Source of the DNA: Fluoribacter gormanii
GTDB taxonomy: Bacteria; Pseudomonadota; Gammaproteobacteria; Legionellales; Legionellaceae
Assembly (NCBI RefSeq): GCF_900156395.1
Contig: NZ_FTNL01000002.1
Span: 1-64,000 of the forward strand
DNA: 64,000 bases
Direction of reading: 5' to 3'
The notes beneath the pieces are model-generated. The model was not told the DNA's origin. It worked only from the letters and a program-made list of their open reading frames with translations, and searched no databases. Position 1 is the first letter of the stretch, and the number at the start of each line of letters is the position of its first letter. Of the stretch, positions 10,278 to 19,032 are shown piece after piece. A program made the translations under genes and the position numbers.

Positions 10278-11606
10278 ATGAAAAACCAAAAACATAATGC
10301 AAGCCAATCTCGTGGAGGATTGGCTGAACTAAAATCTAGATTATTGTTTGTTGTTCTTGCTATTCTGGTTTATCGCTTAGGCGCCCATATTCCTGTTCCA
10401 GGTTTGGATCCTGCACGATTAGCTAACTTTTTTAATGAGCAACAGAATACAATTTTTGGCTTATTCAATATGTTTTCTGGTGGTGCATTATCGCGTGTGA
10501 CAGTTTTTGCTATCGGTATTATGCCATACATTTCAGCATCTATTATTCTTCAACTTTTTACAGTTGTTTCTCCTAAACTGGAACAACTAAAAAAAGAAGG
10601 TGAATCAGGGCGCAGAAAGATAAACCAATATACGCGATATTTAACTTTAGTGCTTTCTGTGTTTCAATCTTTAGGGATGGCGCGGTGGTTAGCTGGACAA
10701 CAAATTGCGCTTCAAGCTGACTTTTCATTCTACTTTACCGCAGTTGCTACCTTAGTTACCGGTACTATGTTTTTAATGTGGTTAGGTGAGCAAATTACTG
10801 AAAAAGGTGTTGGTAATGGTATTTCGCTAATTATCTTTTCAGGTATTGTATCAAGTATGCCTACAGCAATCGCTTCAGTTCTTCAGCAAGTAAAAGAAGG
10901 ACAAATGCAAGCATTGACTTTAATCATTATTGCGGTAGTAGTAGTAGCAGTAACAGGATTTGTAGTATTTATGGAGCGTGCGCAGAGACGTATCAGAGTT
11001 AATTACGCGCAAAGGACACAAGGTAGAAAAGTATATGCTGCACAAACGAGCCATTTACCTTTAAAGATAAATATGTCTGGGGTAATTCCTCCAATTTTTG
11101 CATCCAGTATTATATTGCTACCAGCAACCTTAGCACAGTTTTTCTCTCATACTAAAGGTTTAGGATGGCTTGCTGATGTTGGAATGGCTTTATCTCCTGG
11201 ACAACCTTTGTATTTAATTGTTTATGCAGTAGCAATTATATTCTTTGCGTTCTTTTATGCCGCTCTGGTATTTAATCCCAAAGATACTGCTGATAATTTA
11301 AAAAAATCTGGTGCATATATACCTGGAATTAGACCAGGGGAACAAACAACTAAATATATTGATGGTGTAATGACTCGTTTAACATTAGTCGGAGCACTGT
11401 ATTTGGTTTTGGTCTGTCTTTTGCCTCAGATATTGATGTATACATGGCATGTCCCTTTTTATTTCGGAGGAACGTCTTTGCTGATTATCGTAGTTGTTAT
11501 TATGGATTTTGTAGCTCAGGTACAAGCTCATTTAATGACTCAGCAATATGATTCTTTAATGAAAAAGGCTAATTTTAAAGGTACAAAATTACCTGGTCTT
11601 TTATGA
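10278..11606 (+). CDS. secY: Protein translocase channel subunit SecY
   Basis: SecY is the inner-membrane channel of the Sec system. The 442-residue protein has ten hydrophobic segments, the first at about residues 20-37 ([20 protein letters not shown] region). It carries the plug-region motif [14 protein letters not shown] and the cytoplasmic loops [18 protein letters not shown] and [17 protein letters not shown] 10278 is preferred over GTG 10272, which overlaps the rplO stop. It is the usual penultimate gene of the spc operon. Confidence 0.98.
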   Translation: MKNQKHNASQSRGGLAELKSRLLFVVLAILVYRLGAHIPVPGLDPARLANFFNEQQNTIFGLFNMFSGGALSRVTVFAIGIMPYISASIILQLFTVVSPKLEQLKKEGESGRRKINQYTRYLTLVLSVFQSLGMARWLAGQQIALQADFSFYFTAVATLVTGTMFLMWLGEQITEKGVGNGISLIIFSGIVSSMPTAIASVLQQVKEGQMQALTLIIIAVVVVAVTGFVVFMERAQRRIRVNYAQRTQGRKVYAAQTSHLPLKINMSGVIPPIFASSIILLPATLAQFFSHTKGLGWLADVGMALSPGQPLYLIVYAVAIIFFAFFYAALVFNPKDTADNLKKSGAYIPGIRPGEQTTKYIDGVMTRLTLVGALYLVLVCLLPQILMYTWHVPFYFGGTSLLIIVVVIMDFVAQVQAHLMTQQYDSLMKKANFKGTKLPGLL

Positions 11607-11624
11607 TTTTTATCGGAGTTAGGA

Positions 11625-11738
11625 ATGAAAGTAAGAGCATCTGTAAAGCGAATTTGTCGCAATTGCAAAATTATTAAAAGAAGTGGCACTATACGGGTTA
11701 TTTGTAAAGATGCCAGACACAAACAAAAGCAAGGTTAA
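11625..11738 (+). CDS. rpmJ: Ribosomal protein L36
   Basis: A 37-residue protein with the zinc-ribbon arrangement of L36: Cys11 and Cys14 in RICRNCK, Cys27 in VICKD, and His32. The start [11 protein letters not shown] is standard. A CGGAGTTAGGA ribosome binding site lies just before ATG 11625. The four-ligand form is the zinc-binding type. It ends the spc operon. Confidence 0.96.
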
Positions 11739-11745
11739 TATCTGC

Positions 11746-11774
11746 TTGATTTAATTTTATAAAAATAGTATTCT
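11746..11774 (+). promoter_or_regulatory. Candidate alpha-operon promoter before rpsM
   Basis: In the 77-base gap between rpmJ and rpsM, TTGATT at 11746-11751 and TATTCT at 11769-11774 stand exactly 17 bases apart. This is a good sigma-70 arrangement at the place where E. coli has the alpha operon promoter. The call is inferred from sequence only. Confidence 0.5.
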
Positions 11775-11793
11775 TCTGTCCCTTTCGACAGAA
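11774..11793 (+). promoter_or_regulatory. Hairpin in rpsM leader
   Basis: A perfect 7-base-pair stem (TTCTGTC with GACAGAA) closes a 6-base loop, directly downstream of the predicted promoter and about 22 bases before rpsM. There is no T tract, so it is unlikely to be a terminator. It may be part of an S4-responsive leader, as the rpsM leader is in E. coli, but the pseudoknot was not established here. Confidence 0.35.
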
Positions 11794-11815
11794 CAAATAA
11801 CGTTCGGAGAAGTTA

Positions 11816-12172
11816 ATGGCTCGTATTGCAGGAGTTAATATACCTGATCACAAACATGTTGTGATTGCTTTAACAGCTATATATGGTATTGGTAAACCTA
11901 CATCCTTAAAATTATGTTCTACAGTTGGTATTGAACCTTCTAAAAAGGTATCAGAGCTGACCGATGCTCAATTAGAGTCATTGAGAACAGAAATTGCAAA
12001 AATAACAGTGGAAGGTGATTTGCGTCGTGTTGTGACAATGAACATTAAGCGCCTTATGGATCTAGGATGTTATCGTGGTCTAAGACACAGAAGAGGGTTG
12101 CCATTGCGGGGTCAACGTACGAAAACTAATGCTCGTACACGAAAAGGCCGCAGAAAAGGCACTACCGTTTGA
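11816..12172 (+). CDS. rpsM: Ribosomal protein S13
   Basis: Small-subunit protein S13, in the head and contacting L5 across the bridge. The 118-residue protein begins [20 protein letters not shown] and ends with the basic [18 protein letters not shown] tail that reaches the P-site tRNA. GTTCGGAGAA before ATG 11816 is the ribosome binding site. It is the first gene of the alpha operon. Confidence 0.98.
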   Translation: MARIAGVNIPDHKHVVIALTAIYGIGKPTSLKLCSTVGIEPSKKVSELTDAQLESLRTEIAKITVEGDLRRVVTMNIKRLMDLGCYRGLRHRRGLPLRGQRTKTNARTRKGRRKGTTV

Positions 12173-12193
12173 TTTTTCATGTAGGAAAGTAAG

Positions 12194-12592
12194 ATGGCAA
12201 TAACTAAGTCAAAACAACAAAAAGTACGCAAGAAGGCAAAGCGTGTCGTATCTGATGGTATCGTTCACGTACATGCTTCTTTTAACAATACTATAGTGAC
12301 CTTTACTGACAGGCAAGGCAATGCACTGTGTTGGGCAACATCTGGTGGTTCTGGATTTAGAGGCTCAAGAAAGAGCACGCCTTATGCCGCACAAGTTGCT
12401 ACTGAGCGTGCTGCTGCTGTTGCAAAAGAATACGGTATGAAATCTGTGGCTGTATTTGTTCATGGTCCTGGACCTGGAAGAGAGTCCACTATTCGTGAAT
12501 TAATATCACAAGATTTTAAAATTGTTGAAATTACCGATGTTACAGGTATACCTCATAACGGGTGTAAGCCACCTAAAAAACGTCGTGTATAA
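12194..12592 (+). CDS. rpsK: Ribosomal protein S11
   Basis: Small-subunit protein S11, on the platform near the E site. The 132-residue protein has the family core [20 protein letters not shown] and the C-terminal [28 protein letters not shown] site precedes ATG 12194. It is the second gene of the alpha operon. Confidence 0.98.
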   Translation: MAITKSKQQKVRKKAKRVVSDGIVHVHASFNNTIVTFTDRQGNALCWATSGGSGFRGSRKSTPYAAQVATERAAAVAKEYGMKSVAVFVHGPGPGRESTIRELISQDFKIVEITDVTGIPHNGCKPPKKRRV

Positions 12593-12608
12593 GACTCAGG
12601 AGTAATTA

Positions 12609-13229
12609 ATGGCTAGATATCTTGGTCCAAAATGTAAGCTATCACGTCGTGAAGGTTGTGATTTATTACTTAAAAGTGGTGTCCGTGACCACAAGTCCAA
12701 ATGTAAATCTGAAAAATTACCTGGACAACATGGCGATAAGAAACCACGCCTGAATGGTTATGGAATTCAGCTTAGAGAGAAACAAAAAATAAGAAGACTT
12801 TATGGTGTTCTTGAGAAGCAATTCCGTGGCTATTACAAAATGGCTGCTCGTATGAAAGGCGCGACAGGTGAAAACTTAATGTCTTTGCTTGAAAGACGTT
12901 TAGATAATGTTGTGTATCGTATGGGTTTTGCGACTACACGTGCCGAAGCACGACAATTGGTTACGCATAAAGCCATACTTGTTAATGATAAAATAGTTAA
13001 CGTTCCATCATTTTTAGTAAAGCCTGGTGATGTTGTATCTGTTCGACAAAGAGCAAGAAGTCAAGGTCGTATCCAAGCAGCTCTAACTTTGTCTGAGCAA
13101 AGAGCTCCATGTGATTGGATTACTGTAGATACTTCTTCTTTTAAAGGAACATTCTCTACAGCACCAACGTTAACTGACTTATCTTCAGACTACAACGTAA
13201 ACTTGGTTGTAGAACTTTACTCTAAGTAA
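12609..13229 (+). CDS. rpsD: Ribosomal protein S4
   Basis: Small-subunit protein S4, a primary 16S rRNA binder and, in E. coli, the repressor of the alpha operon. The 206-residue protein begins [16 protein letters not shown] and has the S4 RNA-binding domain from about residue 96 ([20 protein letters not shown]). It retains two Cys in the N-terminal arm (Cys9 and Cys18). The gene lies between rpsK and rpoA. Confidence 0.98.
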   Translation: MARYLGPKCKLSRREGCDLLLKSGVRDHKSKCKSEKLPGQHGDKKPRLNGYGIQLREKQKIRRLYGVLEKQFRGYYKMAARMKGATGENLMSLLERRLDNVVYRMGFATTRAEARQLVTHKAILVNDKIVNVPSFLVKPGDVVSVRQRARSQGRIQAALTLSEQRAPCDWITVDTSSFKGTFSTAPTLTDLSSDYNVNLVVELYSK

Positions 13230-13247
13230 GCTCGGAGAAATAGCTGA

Positions 13248-14240
13248 ATGTATACTGAAATCAATGAAATGTTGACACCTAATGTTCTTAAGGTCCAGGC
13301 AGAATCGCCATATAAAGCTAAAATAGTTTTAGAGCCTTTGGAGCGTGGCTTTGGTCATACTCTCGGCAATGCTTTGAGACGTATTTTACTATCATCAATG
13401 CCTGGAAGTGCAATTACTGAAGCTTCAATTGAAGGTGTTCTACATGAATACAGCACAATTGAAGGTGTACAGGAAGATGTCGTTGACATATTACTGAACC
13501 TAAAATTAGTTGCAATTAAAATGTCAGTCGGTGAAGAAGCTATTGTAACATTGAATAAGCAAGGTCCTTGTCAAGTTACAGCTGGAGATATTCAACTGAC
13601 TCATGGATTAGAGATTATTAATCCTGAGCTTGTCATTGCTAATTTGAATGAAAAAGGCAAATTAAATATGACATTGAAAGTTGAACGAGGAATTGGATTC
13701 CACAGTACTGATTCATTCATTAGACATTTCGATGATGAAGTAGAAAGAAAATCTGTTGGGAAGCTTAAAATTGATAATAGCTTCTCACCAGTTAAGAAAG
13801 TAGCTTATTATGTTGATAGTGCTCGTGTAGAAAATCGTACAGACCTTGATAAGTTAACTATTGAATTAGAAACTAACGGAACTATTGATGCTGAAGAATC
13901 AATAAGAATTTCTGCTAGTATTCTTCAAAGACAACTTCATGCTTTTGTTGATATGAAATTTGAAGAGTCGCGATCAGATAATAAAGAACGCAATGATTTT
14001 GATCCTGTTCTATTACGTTCCGTCGATGATTTAGAGTTAACTGTTCGATCTGCAAATTGTTTGAAAGCAGAAAATATTCATTATATCGGCGATTTAGTAC
14101 AAAGAACTGAGAATGAACTCTTAAAAACACCTAATCTAGGTAAGAAATCATTAACTGAAATTAAGGATGTTTTAGCTTCACGTTCGTTATCGCTAGGTAT
14201 GAAACTTGAGAATTGGCCGCCAGCAAATCTTGGCGAATAA
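13248..14240 (+). CDS. rpoA: RNA polymerase alpha subunit
   Basis: RpoA dimerises to nucleate polymerase assembly; its C-terminal domain contacts UP elements and activators. The 330-residue protein has the N-terminal dimer motif [23 protein letters not shown] near residues 32-54. The alpha-CTD from about residue 250 includes [19 protein letters not shown] and [14 protein letters not shown]. It has the standard place between rpsD and rplQ, with a CGGAG site before ATG 13248. Confidence 0.98.
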   Translation: MYTEINEMLTPNVLKVQAESPYKAKIVLEPLERGFGHTLGNALRRILLSSMPGSAITEASIEGVLHEYSTIEGVQEDVVDILLNLKLVAIKMSVGEEAIVTLNKQGPCQVTAGDIQLTHGLEIINPELVIANLNEKGKLNMTLKVERGIGFHSTDSFIRHFDDEVERKSVGKLKIDNSFSPVKKVAYYVDSARVENRTDLDKLTIELETNGTIDAEESIRISASILQRQLHAFVDMKFEESRSDNKERNDFDPVLLRSVDDLELTVRSANCLKAENIHYIGDLVQRTENELLKTPNLGKKSLTEIKDVLASRSLSLGMKLENWPPANLGE

Positions 14241-14258
14241 TGTTTAGGAGTTTTGGTT

Positions 14259-14642
14259 ATGCGTCACCGTAATTCTGGCCGTAGTTTTGGCCGTACAAGT
14301 AGCCACAGAAAGGCTATGTTTGCAAACATGTGTTGTTCTTTGATTGAGCATGAGTTGATAAAAACAACTCTGCCTAAAGCTAAGGACCTACGACGTTACA
14401 TTGAACCTTTAATTACTGTTTCAAAGGTTGATTCAGTGGCTACACGCCGTCATGCGTTTGATATTCTTAGATCTAAATCAGCTGTTGGTAAGTTATTTAA
14501 AGATTTAGGTCCACGTTTTGTTGAGCGTCCTGGTGGTTATTTACGTATCATCAAGTGTGGTTTCAGAGATGGTGATAATGCACCTATGGCTATTGTTGAA
14601 TTATTAGATAGACCTACTGCCAGTGACGATACTGAAGAGTAA
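14259..14642 (+). CDS. rplQ: Ribosomal protein L17
   Basis: Large-subunit protein L17 near the tunnel exit. The start [21 protein letters not shown] at ATG 14259 follows a TTTAGGAG site at 14243-14250; an in-frame TTG at 14253 would add two residues. The 127-residue length and the [20 protein letters not shown] block fit. It is the last gene of the ribosomal block and is followed by a strong terminator. Confidence 0.98.
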   Translation: MRHRNSGRSFGRTSSHRKAMFANMCCSLIEHELIKTTLPKAKDLRRYIEPLITVSKVDSVATRRHAFDILRSKSAVGKLFKDLGPRFVERPGGYLRIIKCGFRDGDNAPMAIVELLDRPTASDDTEE

Positions 14643-14663
14643 GTTATTATTCTCATAATTTTG

Positions 14664-14686
14664 AAACCCGCACTATGCGGGTTTTC
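14664..14686 (+). terminator. Rho-independent terminator after rplQ
   Basis: An 8-base-pair GC-rich stem (AAACCCGC with GCGGGTTT), a 5-base loop and a TTTT run form a textbook intrinsic terminator, 22 bases after the rplQ stop. It closes the whole ribosomal transcript. Confidence 0.9.
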
Positions 14687-15157
14687 TACTATCGGATTAT
14701 GCTTCACACCTTCGAACAAAATATAAAACTCGCCCTCTTTTAACATGATTACTTTCTCTGATAATCTTAATCTTCAGAGTTCCTTTAACAGACCAAAAAA
14801 CTCATTATCTGTGGTATGGGTATGTCATCTATGCTCACCTTTTAACTGTGCACGCTTGCCGAATTGACCATTTAATTCACCCTTAATTTGATATGATCTA
14901 TCTTATTAAAGTGTATAAATTTTCAGATGAATCAACTTTTACGGTGTTTATACGGAAGCATTTGTTAATGTAGATATTGACTAATTTAGTTTGTACTCCA
15001 GAAGTAACGATTACACATTGGATTATGAATACTATGTAGTATCGATCTGTTGAAATGGAACTTTTGGTAATGCGATTCTGTATTGATAAGTATACCTGGG
15101 TTCCGCCTTGCCGTACCCAGGATACATTTTGTTTGTAAAGGCTTATATTTAAGTGCC
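14687..15157. other. Gene-poor gap between rplQ and ssb
   Basis: About 470 bases with no credible gene on either strand; the short open frames have no family resemblance or ribosome binding site. The only clear structure is an inverted repeat, CCTGGGT with ACCCAGG, at 15095-15121. It sits downstream of ssb on the minus strand and may end that transcript or be a repeat-element relic. Confidence 0.6.
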
Positions 15158-15628
15158 TTAGAATGGAACATCATCATCCAATTGATCAAAAGCATCTTGC
15201 GCTACTTGAGGAGACTGTTGTCTGCCAGAATGCTGATTGCTCGGTGCAAATTGGGTTTGTGGCATCTCGTCGAAACTTGATGAGCTAGAGCCTTTACTGT
15301 CAAGCATTTGAATATCATTAGCTACTATCTCAGTAGTGTATCTGTCTTGGCCTTGCTGATCTTGCCACTTTCTTGTTCTTAAACTGCCTTCTATATAGAG
15401 CTTGGATCCTTTGCGTACGTATTCACCGGCGATTTCACCTAAGCGGTTAAAACATACTACACGATGCCATTCAGTCCGCTCTTGTTTTTCACCGGTTGCT
15501 TTATCTTTCCATGCTTCACTAGTGGCAATTGATAGTGTAGTGACCGCATTGCCGTTCGGTAAGTAACGTACGTCAGGGTCAACACCGACATTACCAATTA
15601 AGATGACCTTATTTATACCACGTGCCAT
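15158..15628 (-). CDS. ssb: Single-stranded DNA-binding protein
   Basis: SSB coats single-stranded DNA in replication, repair and recombination. The 156-residue protein has the OB fold at residues 1-110 ([20 protein letters not shown], then [20 protein letters not shown]), a Ser/Gln-rich linker, and the acidic C-terminal tip DDDVPF that recruits partner proteins. The ATG at 15628 follows CAGGAGATC. It is transcribed against the ribosomal block; in this lineage ssb is expected near the YajR-like transporter, so the stretch between them looks inserted. Confidence 0.97.
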   Translation of the reverse strand: MARGINKVILIGNVGVDPDVRYLPNGNAVTTLSIATSEAWKDKATGEKQERTEWHRVVCFNRLGEIAGEYVRKGSKLYIEGSLRTRKWQDQQGQDRYTTEIVANDIQMLDSKGSSSSSFDEMPQTQFAPSNQHSGRQQSPQVAQDAFDQLDDDVPF

Positions 15629-15801
15629 TTCTGATCTCCTGTATGCGAAAGTTAGGAGAAGAGTATACCTAATTTATATTTTCCTTGCACGGATGTGTTG
15701 AAATAGGGACTCGGTAACAAAATGACAAGCAAATTGTCCGGTGTGCTTGTTGCCAGCTTATAGTTTGGAAACCCTTTCGAGCCCATCTTTTGTCGATCTG
15801 C

Positions 15802-16029
15802 TCACTTTTCGCCGTTAATTATTTTATTATAAACAATAGCTTTCATTCCCTTGAATTTCCAAAGGTTTTCCATGAGTTGATTCTATACGATTAATGATTC
15901 GGCAAAATGAAGCTGATTCGCCTTGGTGAGTACCTCATGAATGCATTGAAACCAATATCCATCAATGCTGCGATCACGCAAGTCAACAATTTCGGTTCTT
16001 AGTCCGTGATCCTCCGGACTATGTCCTCC
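15802..16029 (-). pseudogene. Possible decayed coding remnant
   Basis: Reading the minus strand from 16029 gives a protein-like stretch containing the residues EDHGLRTEIVDLRDRSIDGY, a stop at 15885-15883, and then a further open stretch in the same frame to 15804. The composition looks like degraded coding sequence, but no family was recognised. It lies in a 750-base region without any intact gene (15690-16440). Confidence 0.25.
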
Positions 16030-16277
16030 TTAAAACCATTTTCTAATTAGTGGCTCGTAGGTTTGCATTTTCTTTAACCTATAGGTTATTGATTAAATTT
16101 ATGAATTCTTTTGTCACGGAAATACCAATTGTTGATTGAGGAGCGTTAGGTACATTATTCATTAACCAAATTGAACCAATTATCCTAAAACTGTTTTTTT
16201 CTTTTTCGTTAAAACGAAATTGCAGATTTGCTTCAACTTGAGCTTATTGCGCTAACTCTTTGTGATTAACTACTTGT

Positions 16278-16391
16278 TTAATGCATGAAATTACAAGTTG
16301 TGGTGTCATACGACAACCCTCTATTGGTGATGGAGCGATTTACCGAAACTTCTGTCAGCTGGTTAAACTCTTTCGAATACCATTATTTCAT
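16278..16391 (-). pseudogene. MerR-like N-terminal remnant
   Basis: After a strong GGAGGAAAAGCG ribosome binding site, an ATG at 16391 opens MK, then a stop codon, then WYSKEFNQLTEVSV in the same frame. This resembles the first helix-turn-helix residues of MerR-family regulators (compare MKYYQIKEISQMTSLTV of the gene at 17165). The resemblance is lost after about 18 residues and the frame stops at 16280. It is read as a broken regulator downstream of the NUDIX gene; the match is short. Confidence 0.35.
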
Positions 16392-16449
16392 CGCTTTTCC
16401 TCCTTGTTGCCAAGGCTAATGGATGGCGTAAGGTTAGAGTTCAGCATAG

Positions 16450-17073
16450 TTAATCAAAAAGTGTTTTATCCGAACTTGAAACCAGTTCATACAGGCGTGT
16501 AATTTGTTTTTGAGTCACTCGATGTGTTGAAAGTGGTGGTAAGTGGGTTAAGTCAAAAAAATCAATTTCAGAAATCTCTAGATTTTCTTGTGCTGTTCCT
16601 GACAAAATTTTGCAATGAAAAAAACATTTATAGGTGTGGGGCCATTGTAGTGGATGATCATGTTTTTGTTTATCCCATAAAGCAAGTAGTCGGATTACAG
16701 ATACATCGAATCCAGTTTCTTCTTTAGCCTCTCTAATGACTGATTCTGAAGCGGATTCATTTGTTTCTGCCCAGCCACCAGGTAAGGTCCATAGTTCATC
16801 CGCGCGTTCTTTAACCAATAAGATTTTATTATTTTTTAGAATAAAAGCACGAACATCTATTTTAGGTGTTGCATATCCTTTTTCTAATGAAAAGATCTGT
16901 TTTATCTCCGAAAGCGGAGTATCTGAATAGTTCGCCATCAATTCAGAAGCAATCTCACGAAGTCTTAAATAACGTTCTATATCAAATTCATTATTTGAAT
17001 AACATAGTCCATTTTGAGCGATTGCTTGGATTTCAGTAATATATTTTAGCCAATCAAAATCACTTTTAGACAC
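16450..17073 (-). CDS. NUDIX hydrolase with N-terminal NUDIX_N-like domain
   Basis: This is a predicted nucleoside-diphosphate-X hydrolase of the cytosol (207 residues). The Nudix box is complete at about residues 100-122, with GWAETNESASESVIREAKEE matching GX5EX7REUXEEXGU. Residues 1-65 form a helical N-terminal part like that of the ADP-ribose/CDP-choline pyrophosphatase-like subgroup with a NUDIX_N domain. The substrate cannot be inferred from the box. It is divergent from the MerR-QueF gene, sharing a 91-base gap with a TGAATG-flanked promoter region, and lies in the disturbed pocket between ssb and the MFS gene. Confidence 0.85.
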   Translation of the reverse strand: MSKSDFDWLKYITEIQAIAQNGLCYSNNEFDIERYLRLREIASELMANYSDTPLSEIKQIFSLEKGYATPKIDVRAFILKNNKILLVKERADELWTLPGGWAETNESASESVIREAKEETGFDVSVIRLLALWDKQKHDHPLQWPHTYKCFFHCKILSGTAQENLEISEIDFFDLTHLPPLSTHRVTQKQITRLYELVSSSDKTLFD

Positions 17074-17164
17074 AATGCATTATCCCTGTATAATGTTATT
17101 TTTATTTTTCTATTGACTCTCACGTTGCGTGATAGTTTAAAATTCGCTTTCTGGAGAAAGTTGA

Positions 17165-18415
17165 ATGAAATATTACCAAATTAAAGAGATTAGCCAAATG
17201 ACCTCATTAACAGTTAGGTCATTACAATATTATGATGATATTGGTTTATTAAAACCAACAAAACGTTCTATAAGTGGCTATCGTCTTTATTCTGAAATGG
17301 ATTTAATACGATTACAACAGATTACCACGTTAAAGTTTTTGGGTTTTTCTTTATCGACCATCAAAATGATTATAGAAAATCCAAATTTTGATGTGATGGC
17401 ATCTATTGGCATACAAGCACGTGAATTAACTGAGAAAGCGGCGCGGATTAATGAAGCGGCTTCTTTACTCACTTACATTTCCAGTCAAATGGAAGTGAAT
17501 CAACCTGTGAATTGGAAAAGTACTGCAAAAATTATAGAAATATTGGAGTTAAATACAATGAATGATCAAGTTCTGCAGAAATATCACTCTGAAGCAGCAA
17601 AATCGGAATTAGGGAAAAAATCTGCATATGATGATACATATAACCCGGATCGGTTATACCCCATTCCGAGAGCAGGCAAGCGACAGGAAATCGGAGTGGA
17701 TCCAATGCAATTGCCTTTTTATGGCTTTGATTGCTGGAATCACTATGAAGTTTCCTGGCTTAATAATAAAGGCAAGCCTATGATCGCCATTGCTGAATTA
17801 TTTTATGATTGCAGCTCACCTAATCTGATCGAGTCAAAATCATTAAAACTTTATTTTAATTCATTCAACAACACGCGTATTCAAAATGTTGATGAACTGG
17901 AAAATACAATTAAAATAGACTTACAAGCTCGTGTTGGTGCAGAAGTTTGGGTGAAGCTTCATCTTTTAGATACAGCTTATCAGTTTGTGGTACAACAGTC
18001 TTTAACGGGAGAGTCACTGGATCATCTTGATATAGAGTGTTCTGTATATCTTGTTGAACCTTCATTTCTCTCTACTAGCGATGAAGTAGTAGAAGAACAA
18101 TTATTTTCCAATCTATTGAAGTCAAATTGTCTGGTCACCAATCAGCCTGACTGGGGAAGTGTGCAAATTTCTTACAAAGGAAAAAAAATTAATCGCGAAG
18201 GTTTATTGAAATATCTTGTTTCATTTCGAAATCATAACGAGTTTCATGAACAATGCATCGAGCGAATTTTTGTTGATATTATGAACTATTGCAAACCAGA
18301 ACAGTTGACTGTGTATGGTCGTTATACACGACGAGGAGGTTTGGATATCAATCCCTACCGTTCTACAGAAAAGACTTCATTTACAGATAAAAATTTGCGT
18401 TTGGTCCGTCAATAA
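17165..18415 (+). CDS. queF: MerR-type regulator domain fused in frame to QueF
   Basis: Residues 1-75 are a MerR-family winged helix-turn-helix (MKYYQIKEISQMTSLTVRSL, then GYRLYSEMDLIRLQQI), followed by a helical linker to about 131. Residues 148-416 are a complete type II QueF, the NADPH-dependent preQ0 reductase that makes preQ1 for queuosine tRNA modification. They include ESKSLKLYFNSFN at 223-235, the catalytic Cys322 and Asp329 in LLKSNCLVTNQPDWG, and the NHNEFHEQC and YTRRGGLDINP motifs. No stop codon separates the two parts. An in-frame ATG at 17558 (residue 132), with GGAG ten bases before it, would give a normal 285-residue QueF, so free QueF may also be made by internal initiation. 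MerR proteins usually carry a ligand domain here; QueF seems to replace it. The gene lies beside pseudogenes, so a deletion-born fusion is possible. Confidence 0.9.
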   Translation: MKYYQIKEISQMTSLTVRSLQYYDDIGLLKPTKRSISGYRLYSEMDLIRLQQITTLKFLGFSLSTIKMIIENPNFDVMASIGIQARELTEKAARINEAASLLTYISSQMEVNQPVNWKSTAKIIEILELNTMNDQVLQKYHSEAAKSELGKKSAYDDTYNPDRLYPIPRAGKRQEIGVDPMQLPFYGFDCWNHYEVSWLNNKGKPMIAIAELFYDCSSPNLIESKSLKLYFNSFNNTRIQNVDELENTIKIDLQARVGAEVWVKLHLLDTAYQFVVQQSLTGESLDHLDIECSVYLVEPSFLSTSDEVVEEQLFSNLLKSNCLVTNQPDWGSVQISYKGKKINREGLLKYLVSFRNHNEFHEQCIERIFVDIMNYCKPEQLTVYGRYTRRGGLDINPYRSTEKTSFTDKNLRLVRQ

Positions 18416-18481
18416 TACAACAAATATATAGAGGTTTGAGTTACCAATAAAGTTAACTCAAATCGGATCTAAGGAGGCATC

Positions 18482-18812
18482 ATGACAAAAAAAATATTTT
18501 GGCAAGATCCTTATCTTACTGAATTTGAAACAACATTGAATACAGTCAATGGAAATCAAGTAACAGTTTTTATGTCTTTTCTGGAGGCCAGGAACGTGAT
18601 CATGGAACCATAGAGGGGTATGAGGTTTTAGAAGCGAAGAAAGAAGGCAAATAAATCGTTTATACTTTTCCAAGCCACCATGATTTAAATACTTTTCACA
18701 AGTGCCTTGTGGAGGAACTGATGTCAAGCGCACTCGGGATAGCGGAACAATTTGCCTGAAACGGGTTAATCCTGGAAAAGGAAAAGAACGTATCGAGATT
18801 TATGTAGATTAA
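18482..18812 (+). pseudogene. AlaX-like alanyl-tRNA editing protein, decayed
   Basis: The ATG at 18482 (TAAGGAGG-type site just before it) opens MTKKIFWQDPYLTEFETTLN, then a frameshift leads to FSGGQERDHGTIEGYEVLEA and a stop. Further on, another frame carries VPCGGTDVKRT and GKGKERIEIYVD up to TAA 18812. These are the start and end of an alanyl-tRNA-editing (AlaX/AlaRS second-domain-like) protein, including the CGGT zinc-ligand motif. The middle, including the expected first zinc HxxxH motif, is deleted. It is therefore non-functional. It sits 66 bases after the MerR-QueF gene and once may have been co-transcribed. Confidence 0.75.
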
Positions 18813-18995
18813 TGCTGTTGATTAATTATTTTGTACTTTAGACCTGCAAATAATTAAGAAAAGAAGTTAATGACTTTTTCATTAATATAGGTCCTTAGAT
18901 TGCTGCGAATATCTGTTTCTCTAAAGATTTTTTTGAGGCAATTTGGTGACAATTCACTGATTCATATTTTTAATATTTTGTTAATAATTATTGGA

Positions 18996-19001
18996 TATAA
19001 T
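18996..19001 (+). promoter_or_regulatory. Candidate -10 element before the orphan gene at 19033
   Basis: A consensus TATAAT stands 32 bases before the start of the next gene in very AT-rich DNA. No convincing -35 hexamer is seen at standard spacing. This is weak evidence on its own. Confidence 0.3.
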
Positions 19002-19032
19002 TTGCGCACAAATTAAGCTGTGTGATTAACCA

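Noticed and set aside
15083-15280. Plus-strand open frame at the end of ssb
   Set aside because: It is antisense to the conserved ssb C-terminus and has no support of its own.
15690-16440. An insertion sequence in the gene-free stretch
   Set aside because: No terminal inverted repeats, target duplication or transposase motif was recognised; only short decayed frames were seen.
18458-18733. Minus-strand open frame of 91 codons
   Set aside because: It lies opposite the AlaX-like pseudogene, has no ribosome binding site and no family resemblance; it is an antisense shadow of old coding sequence.
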